Below, piece after piece: positions 1 through 7,124 of a stretch of DNA of 41,714 nt. Position 1 is the stretch's first letter. Each line of letters opens with the position of its first letter. The DNA is from Microcaldota archaeon (GTDB lineage: Archaea; Micrarchaeota; Micrarchaeia; Anstonellales; Bilamarchaeaceae): positions 1 to 41,714 of the forward strand of contig JAKEGJ010000026.1 in the NCBI GenBank assembly GCA_022627495.1, given 5' to 3'. Below the pieces are notes generated by a model. It did no database searches, had not been told where the DNA came from, and worked only from the letters and a program-made list of their open reading frames with translations. The position numbers and the translations under genes were made by a program.

Positions 1-426
1 GAAGGCGAGTCTGCGACCGTTAGCGGCGTGACCGTCAAGGTGCTCGAGATAACCGAGGATGTCGGCGCTTGCAGCGCAGGCACGGGCTCGGTTTCGTGCA
101 CCGCTGACATGAGCGGCGTATCGGCTGTCATAATGCCGAACAATGCCCCGTCAGTGACTGTCGCGACCCCGTACACGGGCAGCTACGGCAACCTGGTCGT
201 CCTCGACACCGATGCGGTGGGCGTAAACACCCTCGTATCAGTCGGCGGCGATGTGGTCAACTCCGTAACGGCAGACCTCCTTCAGGGCTCTGCGGTCGAC
301 TGGACCGCTGAGACGAAGGTCGTTCGGGAAGTAGTCCAGGGCTCGAAGATAGTGGTGGCCGGCAAAGAAGCGGCTGACACTCTCTCTGCGGCTCAGGACT
401 TCGTGGCCCAGGTCCAGAAGGTCTAA
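1..426 (+). CDS. S-layer-like protein, C-terminal end (partial)
   Basis: The frame is open from base 1, so only the last 141 residues are visible and the start lies outside the window. The end of the protein has a LVSVGGDVVN stretch, then an acidic helical segment, then KIVVAGKEAADTLSAAQDF. This order (VGG.xVN, later IVVAGxEAxDTxxAA) resembles the C-terminal domain of euryarchaeal and DPANN S-layer proteins, where the usual form is VVVGGPxVN and VAGYxAxDTxxAA. The two cysteines near residues 24 and 33 could form a disulfide. A secreted cell-surface lattice protein is the likely role; the assignment rests on this motif only. A long T-rich tract follows the stop. Confidence 0.6.
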   Translation, partial: EGESATVSGVTVKVLEITEDVGACSAGTGSVSCTADMSGVSAVIMPNNAPSVTVATPYTGSYGNLVVLDTDAVGVNTLVSVGGDVVNSVTADLLQGSAVDWTAETKVVREVVQGSKIVVAGKEAADTLSAAQDFVAQVQKV

Positions 427-480
427 AAACCTTCTTTAATTTTTTATTTTTATTTTCATTTTTTATCCTCTTTTTCTCCC
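427..480 (+). terminator. T-rich terminator after the S-layer-like gene
   Basis: Starting just after the stop codon there are several runs of five or six T separated by single other bases, the typical archaeal intrinsic termination signal. No strong hairpin precedes it. Confidence 0.6.
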
Positions 481-718
481 GATCATTTCGCTCTCCCCAC
501 TTTTGGAAATCTTTTTCCCTTCGAGTGCTTGCCATCTGCCGCTAATCGCAGATAATCCCGGCCGCTATCGGCCCCGGAACCCGGCCTCCAAAACCCAAAA
601 CCCGAAACTCAAAACCCTGAACCCGAAACCCGTAACACGAAACCCGGAACACGAAACTCGGAACCCGGAACCAGATGTGGGACCTCCCTGCCGCCGCTTT
701 TCACGACTGCTGGGCGTG
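481..718. other. Non-coding spacer, mostly low-information sequence
   Basis: This is the main part of the only gene-free stretch longer than 300 bases (427-757). It holds the T-rich terminator at its left end, a small inverted repeat around 559-573 (GGCCG..CGGCC), the degenerate AACCCG-type repeat at 575-672, and the TATA box of the next gene at its right end. The open frame that runs through it lacks protein-like composition and is read here as non-coding. Confidence 0.5.
575..672. repeat. Degenerate AACCCGAAAC-type short repeat array
   Basis: About a dozen loosely repeated units of 6-9 bases of the form AACCCG, AAACCC or GAACCC sit head to tail in the intergenic region. The same kind of sequence recurs between genes at about 8145-8213 and, on the other strand, at about 25537-25583, so this appears to be a dispersed intergenic repeat type. 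Confidence 0.6.
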
Positions 719-727
719 TTTATAAAA
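719..727 (+). promoter_or_regulatory. TATA box for the gene at 758
   Basis: The sequence TTTATAAAA lies 31 nt before the ATG at 758. With transcription starting about 25 nt downstream the leader would be only about 10 nt, too short for a ribosome binding site. Confidence 0.6.
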
Positions 728-757
728 TCTACTGCGTATTATAGGATATGGATTATT

Positions 758-1738
758 ATGAGAAAGCTCACACACAGTGCGGATGATGTCAAAAGGGGCG
801 AGAGACGGCTGTCCAGGATGGTTCCGGTGATAGCCGGCGCGGCCGTATTGGCATTGGCACTCGGAGCGCCTGCGAAAAGCGACGCCGAGGTGCCAAGGCA
901 GGTCTGCTCAGCAACCGTAGAGCGGGGCAGGATGCCATCGCACACCTCCACTAGCCGGGCAGGCAGGCTCATGCGGTCTCCCCTTCTCGAACCGAACCGC
1001 TACCTGCAGGTGGCGATGCCCACTGCCTACATGGGCCAGGTCGGCCAGGCCGCATCCGCAAGGCCGGAACCCGAGCGGCCCGCATTCATAGCGAACGTCA
1101 TGCAGCAGAACGTCTCTGCGGCTATCGCAGCGCTCGGCTCGAAGCAGCGCGCCACGTTCGATTGCGCGCCGCCGTCGTCTGCGCCAGCGCCCGCCGCACC
1201 GGCAGTGTCGGCACCGCCCGCACGCATCCAGGACGACGGAGCCGCGCCGGAACAGCCGGCTCCGAGACGCAGGGTCATCCAGCCCGGAGCGCCCGCCCCA
1301 TCAGGCAAGGCCCAGCCCGCGCCGAAGCAGAACGAATCGACGGTTACTGTTGCGGCGCCGATACCGCCCGTCCGCAAAGGCGGGAAGGGCACCGAAGCGG
1401 AGCCGTATGTGATAGAAGTGCCCGTTCCCTCGAAAAGGGCGGCAGGCTCGGAGCTTTACCGCGAAAAATTCTCATACACTTATACGGGTGAAAGCGTTTC
1501 CGAGAAAATCTACCTTTCGCTCCGGTTCGTCGCAGCCGCCGGAAGCACGGTCACATCCAGCGTTCGGCTTGCCGGGCAGATCTCGCCCCTCGCATCGATT
1601 TTCATGAAGGACGCCCTTAAGGCGAAAAACATAAACGAAACGCCCTCTTCCGGCAGCCTAAACAGCTCCATCGCGATGGTCCTAAGCCATGCCAGAAAGG
1701 AGAACCCAGACGTCCGAGCATACGCGGCAGATTCGTGA
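758..1738 (+). CDS. Uncharacterised membrane-anchored or secreted protein, Pro/Ala-rich
   Basis: A 326-residue protein that I do not recognise. The chosen ATG lies just after a TATA box; the open frame extends upstream but through low-complexity repeat sequence. A hydrophobic segment at about residues 22-42 (VPVIAGAAVLALALG) is a signal peptide or membrane anchor. Residues about 140-200 are a Pro/Ala-rich linker with RRVIQPGAPA. It leads into GGKGTEAEPYVIEV and a C-terminal domain of about 110 residues. The next gene has the same linker motif (RRIIQPGQPA) and the same GTxxEPYxI element, so the two are likely diverged tandem duplicates. No function can be given. Confidence 0.7.
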   Translation: MRKLTHSADDVKRGERRLSRMVPVIAGAAVLALALGAPAKSDAEVPRQVCSATVERGRMPSHTSTSRAGRLMRSPLLEPNRYLQVAMPTAYMGQVGQAASARPEPERPAFIANVMQQNVSAAIAALGSKQRATFDCAPPSSAPAPAAPAVSAPPARIQDDGAAPEQPAPRRRVIQPGAPAPSGKAQPAPKQNESTVTVAAPIPPVRKGGKGTEAEPYVIEVPVPSKRAAGSELYREKFSYTYTGESVSEKIYLSLRFVAAAGSTVTSSVRLAGQISPLASIFMKDALKAKNINETPSSGSLNSSIAMVLSHARKENPDVRAYAADS

Positions 1739-1792
1739 ATGCCGTCGTCGCGCCTGTTTCTCTTTTAACCTTTTCCCTGCAAATTTTCACTT

Positions 1793-2749
1793 ATGACGCA
1801 ACCGACGGCTTTCCAGGCGGATGTGAATGTAAGGACGCTGCGCGCCCCCCAGGCGCGCGATGCGATGGAGCATCCGGTGGAACTGCGCCGCGGCGAAGTG
1901 CGCGGCATAACTCTTACGATACCGCTTCTCACAGACCGCACAAGCTACCTTGTCGTCCGCCTTCCCGACGAGGTCGTCAGGGGCCTTCTCGAGCACGTCC
2001 GGACGCTGCCCCCGCCCGAGCGGGCGGATTTCATACGGCAGTGGGTGATGAGGAACCAGCAGGCTGTGATAGAGCAGCATGTGCGCTCGGGGGGGCGGGA
2101 GAGGCGGTTCCGCTATGACATCGTCCCTGTGCAAGCCATGCCCAGGGTGACAGAAGCGACTCCGAGGCGCGTCGAGCCCCCGGCCCAGCAGCCGGTCGCC
2201 ACAGCCGTCCCCCGCAGGGAAGCGGTTGCGCCCCAGCCCGCATCGCCGGGGCAGCCTGCAAGGCGGATAATCCAGCCCGGCCAGCCGGCCCGGTCACCGC
2301 AGGTGCGGGTGGAGCCCCAGCCGGGGCCCGTATTCGCCCCAGACCGCCCCGCAGAACGCCCGGTGCCGGCTCCGCCTGCCGCAAGGCGCAGGGAGGAGGA
2401 AAGCTGGTGGCTGGGGGGGCGCGGGACGCAGAGGGAGCCCTACCGCATCCGGATGCTTACCGGAAGGGCCCGGGGCAACGGCATCGAAGCCAGCGAGATA
2501 GAAATCCCGATATCCATCAGCAGCGTCGGCCGCTTCGCAATCGGCGTTACGCTCAGCCAGATTTCAGCCTCCCGCTTCGAAGCCACCTACCGCGAGATGC
2601 TCCAGCTATGCAGGCAGGGCTACGCCCAGACCGAGGAGGGCCGCGGCGGGCGCGTGCAGCTCCTGGGCGTTCCGGGCATGAGGGACATGAGGGAACGCCT
2701 CTACGGCCAGCTGCCTCCGGACCTGCGCCGCTATGCCCAGTCGCATTGA
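1793..2749 (+). CDS. Uncharacterised protein, paralogue of the upstream gene
   Basis: A 318-residue protein of unknown function. A TATA-like TCTTTTAA at 1761-1768 places the transcript start at or next to the ATG, so it is probably leaderless. The N-terminal 110 residues look folded and soluble, with no signal peptide. They are followed by a Pro/Arg/Gln-rich linker containing RRIIQPGQPA. WWLGGRGTQREPYRIRM then introduces a C-terminal domain of about 110 residues. The linker and GTxxEPYxI elements match those of the gene at 758; the N-termini differ, so the conserved part is the C-terminal domain. It may act with its neighbours, but no biochemical role is visible. Confidence 0.7.
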   Translation: MTQPTAFQADVNVRTLRAPQARDAMEHPVELRRGEVRGITLTIPLLTDRTSYLVVRLPDEVVRGLLEHVRTLPPPERADFIRQWVMRNQQAVIEQHVRSGGRERRFRYDIVPVQAMPRVTEATPRRVEPPAQQPVATAVPRREAVAPQPASPGQPARRIIQPGQPARSPQVRVEPQPGPVFAPDRPAERPVPAPPAARRREEESWWLGGRGTQREPYRIRMLTGRARGNGIEASEIEIPISISSVGRFAIGVTLSQISASRFEATYREMLQLCRQGYAQTEEGRGGRVQLLGVPGMRDMRERLYGQLPPDLRRYAQSH

Positions 2750-2802
2750 ATTGCGCCAATCATTCCATCATCCTTTTTAATTCCCCATGAGACTAGTCCC
2801 CG

Positions 2803-3639
2803 ATGACTACCGGCACTTGCTCGCGCTGCGGCACATCCGGGATAATGGAATACGGCAGCGACGGCATGACGTACTGCTCGTCTTGCGCTTTCTACGGCAT
2901 GAACAAGCAGTGCTACCGCTGCAGGATGTACCTCCCCGCCGGCGAGCTCCAGCAGTACCGCGGGCAGTGGATGTGCCCCTATTGCGTCCAGGACATGCGG
3001 GACGCTGACCGCAAGGCCGAGGAGCCGAGGATGGAGGAGAAGCGCCCCCACCTGGATATCATAAGCTATCCCGAGCAGTGCGAGCGCTGCGGCAGGGACC
3101 TTGAAGGCCGCGTCTACATCCTAAACGACAAGAAGCTGTGCAAGAACTGCGTTGAAGACGAGAAGGACAAATGGGGGACCGTGGGCGGCGGGCCGATGGC
3201 AGCGCCCTACCGGATAACGCTCGGCCCGGAAAAAAGAAGGAAAAAGATGTCCTTAATCGAATCCGCAATATCCGGCCTCCTCCACATCACGGGCATCCGG
3301 AAGAAAAAAGAGATTGAGATTGTCGTAATCGGCGACCGGATGCCCATCGGGCGCGCGAAGCCGATGGCGGAAAAGCCCATGTCCGGCAGGAAGGCCGATA
3401 AGGACGCGCGCAGGCCCCAGGCGGAAGGCATCATACTTGAAAAGCCGGAAGCGCAAAAAAGCCCGTCCCGTCCCTCCGTTGTGCCGCCTGTTTCCGGCGC
3501 GCCACCATCCAAAGAAACCGGCACACGAAGCGAGCTTTCCAGGGTGGTGCCTGGAAGGCGCGCGGCCAGGGGGAAGCGCGGAAAAGGGAAAACCGAATCC
3601 CGGCCAGTTTCGGGCGATGGGGAAAAGAAAAAACAATAA
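2803..3639 (+). CDS. Zinc-ribbon/LIM-like protein with basic tail
   Basis: A 278-residue protein. Three or four CxxC-type zinc knuckles fill residues 1-65 (CSRCG, CSSC, CYRC, CPYC) and a further pair lies near 90-115 (CERCG, CKNC), giving a LIM- or treble-clef-like array. Next comes WGTVGGGPMAAPYRITL, which resembles the GTxxEPYxI element in the two upstream genes, then a hydrophobic patch and a long Lys/Arg/Pro-rich disordered tail. A TCCTTTTTAA element at 2771-2780 suggests leaderless transcription from 2803. Such arrays usually mediate protein or nucleic-acid contacts; the actual role is unknown. Confidence 0.75.
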   Translation: MTTGTCSRCGTSGIMEYGSDGMTYCSSCAFYGMNKQCYRCRMYLPAGELQQYRGQWMCPYCVQDMRDADRKAEEPRMEEKRPHLDIISYPEQCERCGRDLEGRVYILNDKKLCKNCVEDEKDKWGTVGGGPMAAPYRITLGPEKRRKKMSLIESAISGLLHITGIRKKKEIEIVVIGDRMPIGRAKPMAEKPMSGRKADKDARRPQAEGIILEKPEAQKSPSRPSVVPPVSGAPPSKETGTRSELSRVVPGRRAARGKRGKGKTESRPVSGDGEKKKQ

Positions 3640-3734
3640 AAACCCGTCCCTGCCAATCCATTATCTGCAAAGAGAACGCAAGGGCGGGGAGAGGGGCCGG
3701 GCGCTCAGGACATCCCGGCAAGGGGGGGTTGCAT

Positions 3735-4247
3735 ATGCTTAATTATTCCGAGCTTCGGGACATCCAGAAAAAAGAGATGGAGTCCTCTGCGATAGTGGGC
3801 CTCCAGGAGGACTTCTACCGCTCGGTTTCCGAGCTCCTTTCGAAAAAAAGCGGCGATGCGATGAGCTCGAAGTCGCTCCTCGCCATCAAGGAATACGAGA
3901 ACATCAAGAAAATCGTCACCGCAATCCAGACGAAGCGGGAGGAAAAAATAGTCCTTATGGCCGTCCGCGGCGAGCGCGAGGGCGTCGGGCTGACCGCAGA
4001 AGAGAGGGAGCTCTTAAAAGAGCTGTCCTCGACCATCAGGAAATCCAGGGATGCTGTGAAGAGCGTCTGGGGGAGCGAGGAGGCCGCACCGGCCAATTCC
4101 CGGAGGATAAAGATACTGAAAGACGTATCCCAGTACCGCGGGCTGGACAATTCGCTTTACGGCCCCTTCCGGCCGGGCGAGGAGCAGATGCTCCCGCGTG
4201 CGGAAGCCGAATGGCTGCTGAAGGCCGGCATGGCCGAGATGGCGTGA
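3735..4247 (+). CDS. GINS complex subunit (Gins15/51 type)
   Basis: A 170-residue subunit of the GINS complex, which joins MCM and GAN/RecJ-like nuclease in the archaeal replicative helicase assembly. Residues 1-115 are a helical A-domain (LNYSELRDIQ start, DFYRSVSELL, EREGVGLTAEERELL). The last 40 residues are the small beta B-domain, with YGPFRPGEE, MLPRAEAEWLLKAG. The A-before-B order is that of the Gins15/51 type. The ATG at 3735 is preferred over a TTG at 3729; a purine-rich AGGGGGGG precedes it. GINS next to L44e/S27e/aIF2-alpha is a common archaeal arrangement. Confidence 0.85.
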   Translation: MLNYSELRDIQKKEMESSAIVGLQEDFYRSVSELLSKKSGDAMSSKSLLAIKEYENIKKIVTAIQTKREEKIVLMAVRGEREGVGLTAEERELLKELSSTIRKSRDAVKSVWGSEEAAPANSRRIKILKDVSQYRGLDNSLYGPFRPGEEQMLPRAEAEWLLKAGMAEMA

Positions 4248-4273
4248 AGCTGTAAAAAAAGAGGCCTCACTTC

Positions 4274-4284
4274 ACTATAAAAAC
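4274..4284 (+). promoter_or_regulatory. TATA box of the L44e-S27e-aIF2alpha-Nop10 operon
   Basis: ACTATAAAAAC lies about 80 nt before the L44e start, leaving a leader of roughly 50-55 nt that includes the GGTGA at 4352-4356. Confidence 0.55.
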
Positions 4285-4360
4285 CTAGCGTTCCAATATC
4301 AATTCACTATTCTCAGTCGATTCGCACCAATCAGAATGCGTGTCGGCACAAGGTGAAAGG

Positions 4361-4642
4361 ATGAAATTCCCGAAAGAAATCAACGCCTATTGTCCTTTTT
4401 GCAGGAAGCATGAGGTGCACAAGGTGAAGGCCGCAAGCAAGGGCCGCGCCAGTTCGCTTGCAGCGGGCAACCGCAGGCATGAGCGCAGGCTCGCAGGCCA
4501 TGGCAGCAAGAGGAAGGGCGAGAAGACTGTCAAGAAGCAGGGCAAGCGCAACAAGCTCGTCCTCCAGTGCAACGTGTGCAAGAAGAAGCAGGAGCGCATC
4601 GTCGGCGGAAGGACGACGAAGAAAATCGAGTTCAAGGCGTAA
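4361..4642 (+). CDS. rpl44e: Large ribosomal subunit protein eL42 (L44e)
   Basis: A 93-residue ribosomal protein that starts MKFPKEINAYCPFCRKHEVH. It has the family zinc-binding pattern: CPFC near residue 11 and CNVC near residue 73, separated by a basic stretch with SLAAGNRRHERR. It binds 23S rRNA near the E site. The ATG at 4361 matches the family N-terminus and has GGTGA exactly 4 nt upstream; an earlier ATG at 4340 would add a non-conserved extension. It is the first gene of a tight operon with S27e, aIF2-alpha and Nop10. Confidence 0.95.
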   Translation: MKFPKEINAYCPFCRKHEVHKVKAASKGRASSLAAGNRRHERRLAGHGSKRKGEKTVKKQGKRNKLVLQCNVCKKKQERIVGGRTTKKIEFKA

Positions 4643-4673
4643 GCCTGGCAAGTGGCAGGCATGAGGTGAATTG

Positions 4674-4838
4674 ATGGCAGGCAAATATCTCAAGGTCCAA
4701 TGCAAGTGCGGGAACGAGCAGGTCGTCTTCAGCCACACGACTTCGATAGTGAAGTGCGGCGGCTGCAAGGAGCCCCTCGCGCACCCCAGCGGCGGAACGG
4801 CAGTGGTCCACGGCAAGGTCGTGGCAGAGCTCGGATGA
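4674..4838 (+). CDS. rps27e: Small ribosomal subunit protein eS27 (S27e)
   Basis: A 54-residue protein with the S27e zinc ribbon: CKCGNEQVVFSH at residues 10-21 and CGGCKEPLAHPSGG at 28-41, ending in VVAELG. Archaeal S27e is usually about 60 residues, so this one is short but complete. GGTGA at 4665-4669 stands 4 nt before the ATG. The gene lies between L44e and aIF2-alpha, its usual archaeal position, and its stop codon is 16 nt before the proposed aIF2-alpha start. Confidence 0.95.
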   Translation: MAGKYLKVQCKCGNEQVVFSHTTSIVKCGGCKEPLAHPSGGTAVVHGKVVAELG

Positions 4839-4845
4839 TGCGGTC

Positions 4846-4850
4846 GGTGA
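4846..4850 (+). promoter_or_regulatory. Ribosome binding site supporting the ATA start of aIF2-alpha
   Basis: GGTGA followed by a 4-nt spacer and ATA. The same GGTGA-N4-start geometry is seen at 4352 (L44e), 4665 (S27e), 8525 (TyrRS, GTG start) and 25695 (beta-helix protein). Confidence 0.6.
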
Positions 4851-4854
4851 TTGG

Positions 4855-5607
4855 ATAGTCGAACTTCCTGACGAGGGCGAACTGGTAATCGCGGTAATCA
4901 AGAAGATAATGCCCTACGGCGCGTTCTGCGTTCTTCCCGAATACAACAACCTGGAGTCGTTCCTCCACGTGTCGGAAGTCGCTCCGAGGTGGATAAAGAA
5001 CATCCACGAATTCATATCCGAGGGCCAGCGCTACGTCATGAAAGTCCACCGCGTCGACCGCGAGAAGAACCAGGTCGACATCTCCATAAAGCGCGTCAGC
5101 GAGGAGGAGAAGAAGCTGAAGCTGGAGATGGTGCAGAACGAGAAGCGCGGGGCCAAGCTCCTCGAAATCGCGCTCGAGGCCGCGAAAGCCGCCGCCGACG
5201 CGCCCGCCATAAAGAAGGAGATAGAGGCCAACTTTGACGACGTCTACTCGTGCTTCAAGGAAGCAAGCCTCAAAGGCGAGGATGCGCTCAAGAAGCTCGA
5301 CATCCCCAAAGGCGTGAAGGCGAAAATCGTCGAAATCGCCCAGAAAAGCATAAAGAAGCCCGTTGTCGAGGTGTGCTCAATCATAACCCTCGTATGCTAC
5401 AACCCGCGCGGCGCCGACACCATCAAGAACGCGTTCGACACGGGCGACGGCGCCGAGGTGCATTACCTGGGCGCTCCGCGCTACAAGATATCCCTGACCG
5501 CGCCGGATTACAAGAGCGCAGAGAAGCGGCTGGACGGCATCCTCGATAAAATCCGCGCCTACGCCCACAAGAACAACTGCGACTTCAAGTCGGACCGGGA
5601 GGCCTGA
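4855..5607 (+). CDS. Translation initiation factor aIF2, alpha subunit, with apparent ATA start
   Basis: Alpha subunit of aIF2, which brings initiator Met-tRNA to the small ribosomal subunit. Residues about 5-80 are the S1/OB domain (DEGELVIAVIKKIMPYGAF, FLHVSEVA, VDISIKRV), followed by a helical domain and a C-terminal alpha/beta domain ending near residue 250, close to the family length. The conserved S1 start lies upstream of the first in-frame ATG (4909), so translation must begin earlier. No ATG, GTG or TTG occurs in this frame before the fold begins. GGTGA at 4846-4850 is followed by 4 nt and ATA at 4855-4857, the same spacing as in L44e and S27e. An ATA start is therefore inferred. The alternative is a one-base error joining this frame to ATG 4835/4838. 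Confidence 0.85.
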   Translation: MVELPDEGELVIAVIKKIMPYGAFCVLPEYNNLESFLHVSEVAPRWIKNIHEFISEGQRYVMKVHRVDREKNQVDISIKRVSEEEKKLKLEMVQNEKRGAKLLEIALEAAKAAADAPAIKKEIEANFDDVYSCFKEASLKGEDALKKLDIPKGVKAKIVEIAQKSIKKPVVEVCSIITLVCYNPRGADTIKNAFDTGDGAEVHYLGAPRYKISLTAPDYKSAEKRLDGILDKIRAYAHKNNCDFKSDREA

Positions 5608-5615
5608 AAACCCGA

Positions 5616-5765
5616 ATGTTCCGCATAAGGCTCTGCAATGCATGCCAGGGCTATACGCTTTCCGAATCGCACCACGGCACAACGACAGTGTCAGCCCACC
5701 CCGCCCGCTTCAATCCGAACGACCCGTATGGCAAATACCGCCGTACTGCGCGCTTCGGAGTATAG
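5616..5765 (+). CDS. nop10: H/ACA ribonucleoprotein subunit Nop10, divergent
   Basis: A 49-residue protein starting MFRIRLCNACQGYTL and containing SAHPARFNPNDPYGKYRR, the Nop10 signature. Nop10 supports Cbf5 in H/ACA guide-RNA pseudouridylation. It starts 8 nt after the aIF2-alpha stop, its usual place in archaea. Archaeal Nop10 normally has a zinc ribbon of two CxxC pairs. Here the first (CNAC) is kept, but the second is shortened and replaced by SESHHG, so either histidines complete the site or zinc binding is lost, as in eukaryotic Nop10. Confidence 0.9.
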   Translation: MFRIRLCNACQGYTLSESHHGTTTVSAHPARFNPNDPYGKYRRTARFGV

Positions 5766-5900
5766 GAAAATCAGCTATGGCGCCCGCGCCCGCAGGTTCA
5801 TGCGCCTGCCAATCTTCCTGACGGCGGCGAAGGTTTATTAATCCCCCAAGGGCAGATAACAATCATACCTGGCTTAGCGCCAAGGCGGAAAGGTTTCGCT

Positions 5901-6665
5901 ATGAAAGACACCCTGATTATCGAGAAGAAGCCGTTCAAGAAGCTACGCAAGGGAATCCTGCTCACAGGCCTGCCGGGAATAGGCCTGATAGGCCAGGTTG
6001 TCGGCAGGTACCTGGTGGAAGAGCTCAAGGCCGACAAGGTGGCCAACGTGATATCGCCGCACTTCCCCCACCAGGTATTCATGACGAAAAAAGGCGGCCT
6101 GCGCATCATCAAGAACAGCTTCTACCTCTATCGGGGCAAGAACCGCGACATCCTCATCCTGCTGGGCGACATCCAGGCGATGAGCTCGGTCGGGCAGTAC
6201 GAGGTCGCCGGCGCGGTCCTCGACTATTGCAGGAAGGCCGGCGTCTGCGAGGTGCTTACCGTGGGCGGCTACAGCACGGGCAAAATCAGCGAGGAGCGCA
6301 GGATATTCGGCGTCGCGACGACAGACGCGCTCCGCGAGCGCCTCAAGAAGCAGGGCGTCATATTCGGAGAGGCAAAGGGCTCCATAGTCGGCGCGGCAGG
6401 GCTTCTCCCGGCCCTGGGCAAGCTTTTCGACCTGGAAGGCTCGTGCGTGATGGGCGAGACGCACGGCAGCTATATCGACACCGCGTCCGCGCGCCAGATA
6501 GTCATGCTTCTTTCGAAATACCTCGACCTCAAGGTGGACCTGAAGCGGCTGAATGAAAAAGCCCAGGAGAGCCAGAAGGTGCTCAAGCAGGTCCAGGACG
6601 AGGTGCAGAAGACGATGGAGGCGCAATTCGAACAGGCGAGCAAGAACGTGTCGTACATCCGCTGA
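5901..6665 (+). CDS. PAC2-family proteasome assembly chaperone homologue
   Basis: A 254-residue protein of the PAC2 family (archaeal COG2047 type). The N-terminal alpha/beta core has LLTGLPGIGLIGQVVGRYLV at about residues 20-39, then LLGDIQAMSSVGQYEVA and VLTVGGYSTGK. The C-terminus is a predicted coiled coil (about 212-250) with many Lys, Glu and Gln. Family members are thought to help proteasome or archaeal 20S-related assembly. Adjacency to Nop10 is a conserved archaeal arrangement. A TATA-like TTTATTAAT at 5834-5842 gives it a promoter of its own with a leader of about 35 nt. Confidence 0.85.
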   Translation: MKDTLIIEKKPFKKLRKGILLTGLPGIGLIGQVVGRYLVEELKADKVANVISPHFPHQVFMTKKGGLRIIKNSFYLYRGKNRDILILLGDIQAMSSVGQYEVAGAVLDYCRKAGVCEVLTVGGYSTGKISEERRIFGVATTDALRERLKKQGVIFGEAKGSIVGAAGLLPALGKLFDLEGSCVMGETHGSYIDTASARQIVMLLSKYLDLKVDLKRLNEKAQESQKVLKQVQDEVQKTMEAQFEQASKNVSYIR

Positions 6666-6697
6666 ATGTGGGTCGCCACAGCGCAGGCACGGGCATG

Positions 6698-6704
6698 TTT
6701 ATAT
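6698..6704 (+). promoter_or_regulatory. TATA box of the pilin-like gene
   Basis: TTTATAT centred 28 nt before the ATG at 6729, consistent with a leaderless transcript. Confidence 0.6.
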
Positions 6705-6728
6705 CGGGCGCCCGCGCCCCATTCCGTC

Positions 6729-7124
6729 ATGGCAAGAAAAGGCCAGGCCAGCCTTGAATATCTCCTCATATCAGCCGTCGCCCTCTCCCTCCTTGCATTC
6801 TCCGCATCCGCGCTTGTCGGGATAAGGGACATGGCGCTGGAAGGCGCGGCCGCGGCTTCTTTCCGCTCCGGGGCAATATCGCTTGCCAACGCAATCAGCG
6901 AGGCATGCGCCATGGGTGACGGGAACAGGCTGGAGGTGGCGCTTGGCGAGGCGGTCTCGGTGGAATCCCATATGGGGGATGGGGGCTGGATGGCGCGCTT
7001 CACGGGCGCCGGGAACGACTCGCTGGTCCGGCCCTGCCGCTGCGAAGTAAAAGAGGCACGGGGCCTTTCCGGCCCGATTTATGTGGAAAACGAGGATGGA
7101 AAAATAACAATCAGAGAACGGTGA
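6729..7124 (+). CDS. Class III signal-peptide (type IV pilin-like) protein
   Basis: A 131-residue protein that begins MARKGQASLEYLLISAVALS. The short basic N-terminus followed by GQxSxEYL and a hydrophobic helix is the archaeal class III signal peptide, cleaved between G and Q by an EppA/PibD-type peptidase. The rest is a small extracellular domain with three cysteines. A pilus or surface-fibre subunit is likely. The ATG at 6729 is chosen because it makes the signal peptide canonical and lies about 25 nt after a TATA box. Its 3' end overlaps the convergent OB-fold gene by 14 nt. Confidence 0.8.
   Translation: MARKGQASLEYLLISAVALSLLAFSASALVGIRDMALEGAAAASFRSGAISLANAISEACAMGDGNRLEVALGEAVSVESHMGDGGWMARFTGAGNDSLVRPCRCEVKEARGLSGPIYVENEDGKITIRER

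Noticed and set aside
575-672. Telomere-like repeat at 575-672 as a chromosome end or origin
   Set aside because: The units are degenerate, flanked by ordinary genes, and recur in other spacers.
4909-4911. ATG as the start of aIF2-alpha
   Set aside because: It removes the first 18 codons, including the conserved DEGELV strand of the S1 domain, and no GGTGA precedes it.
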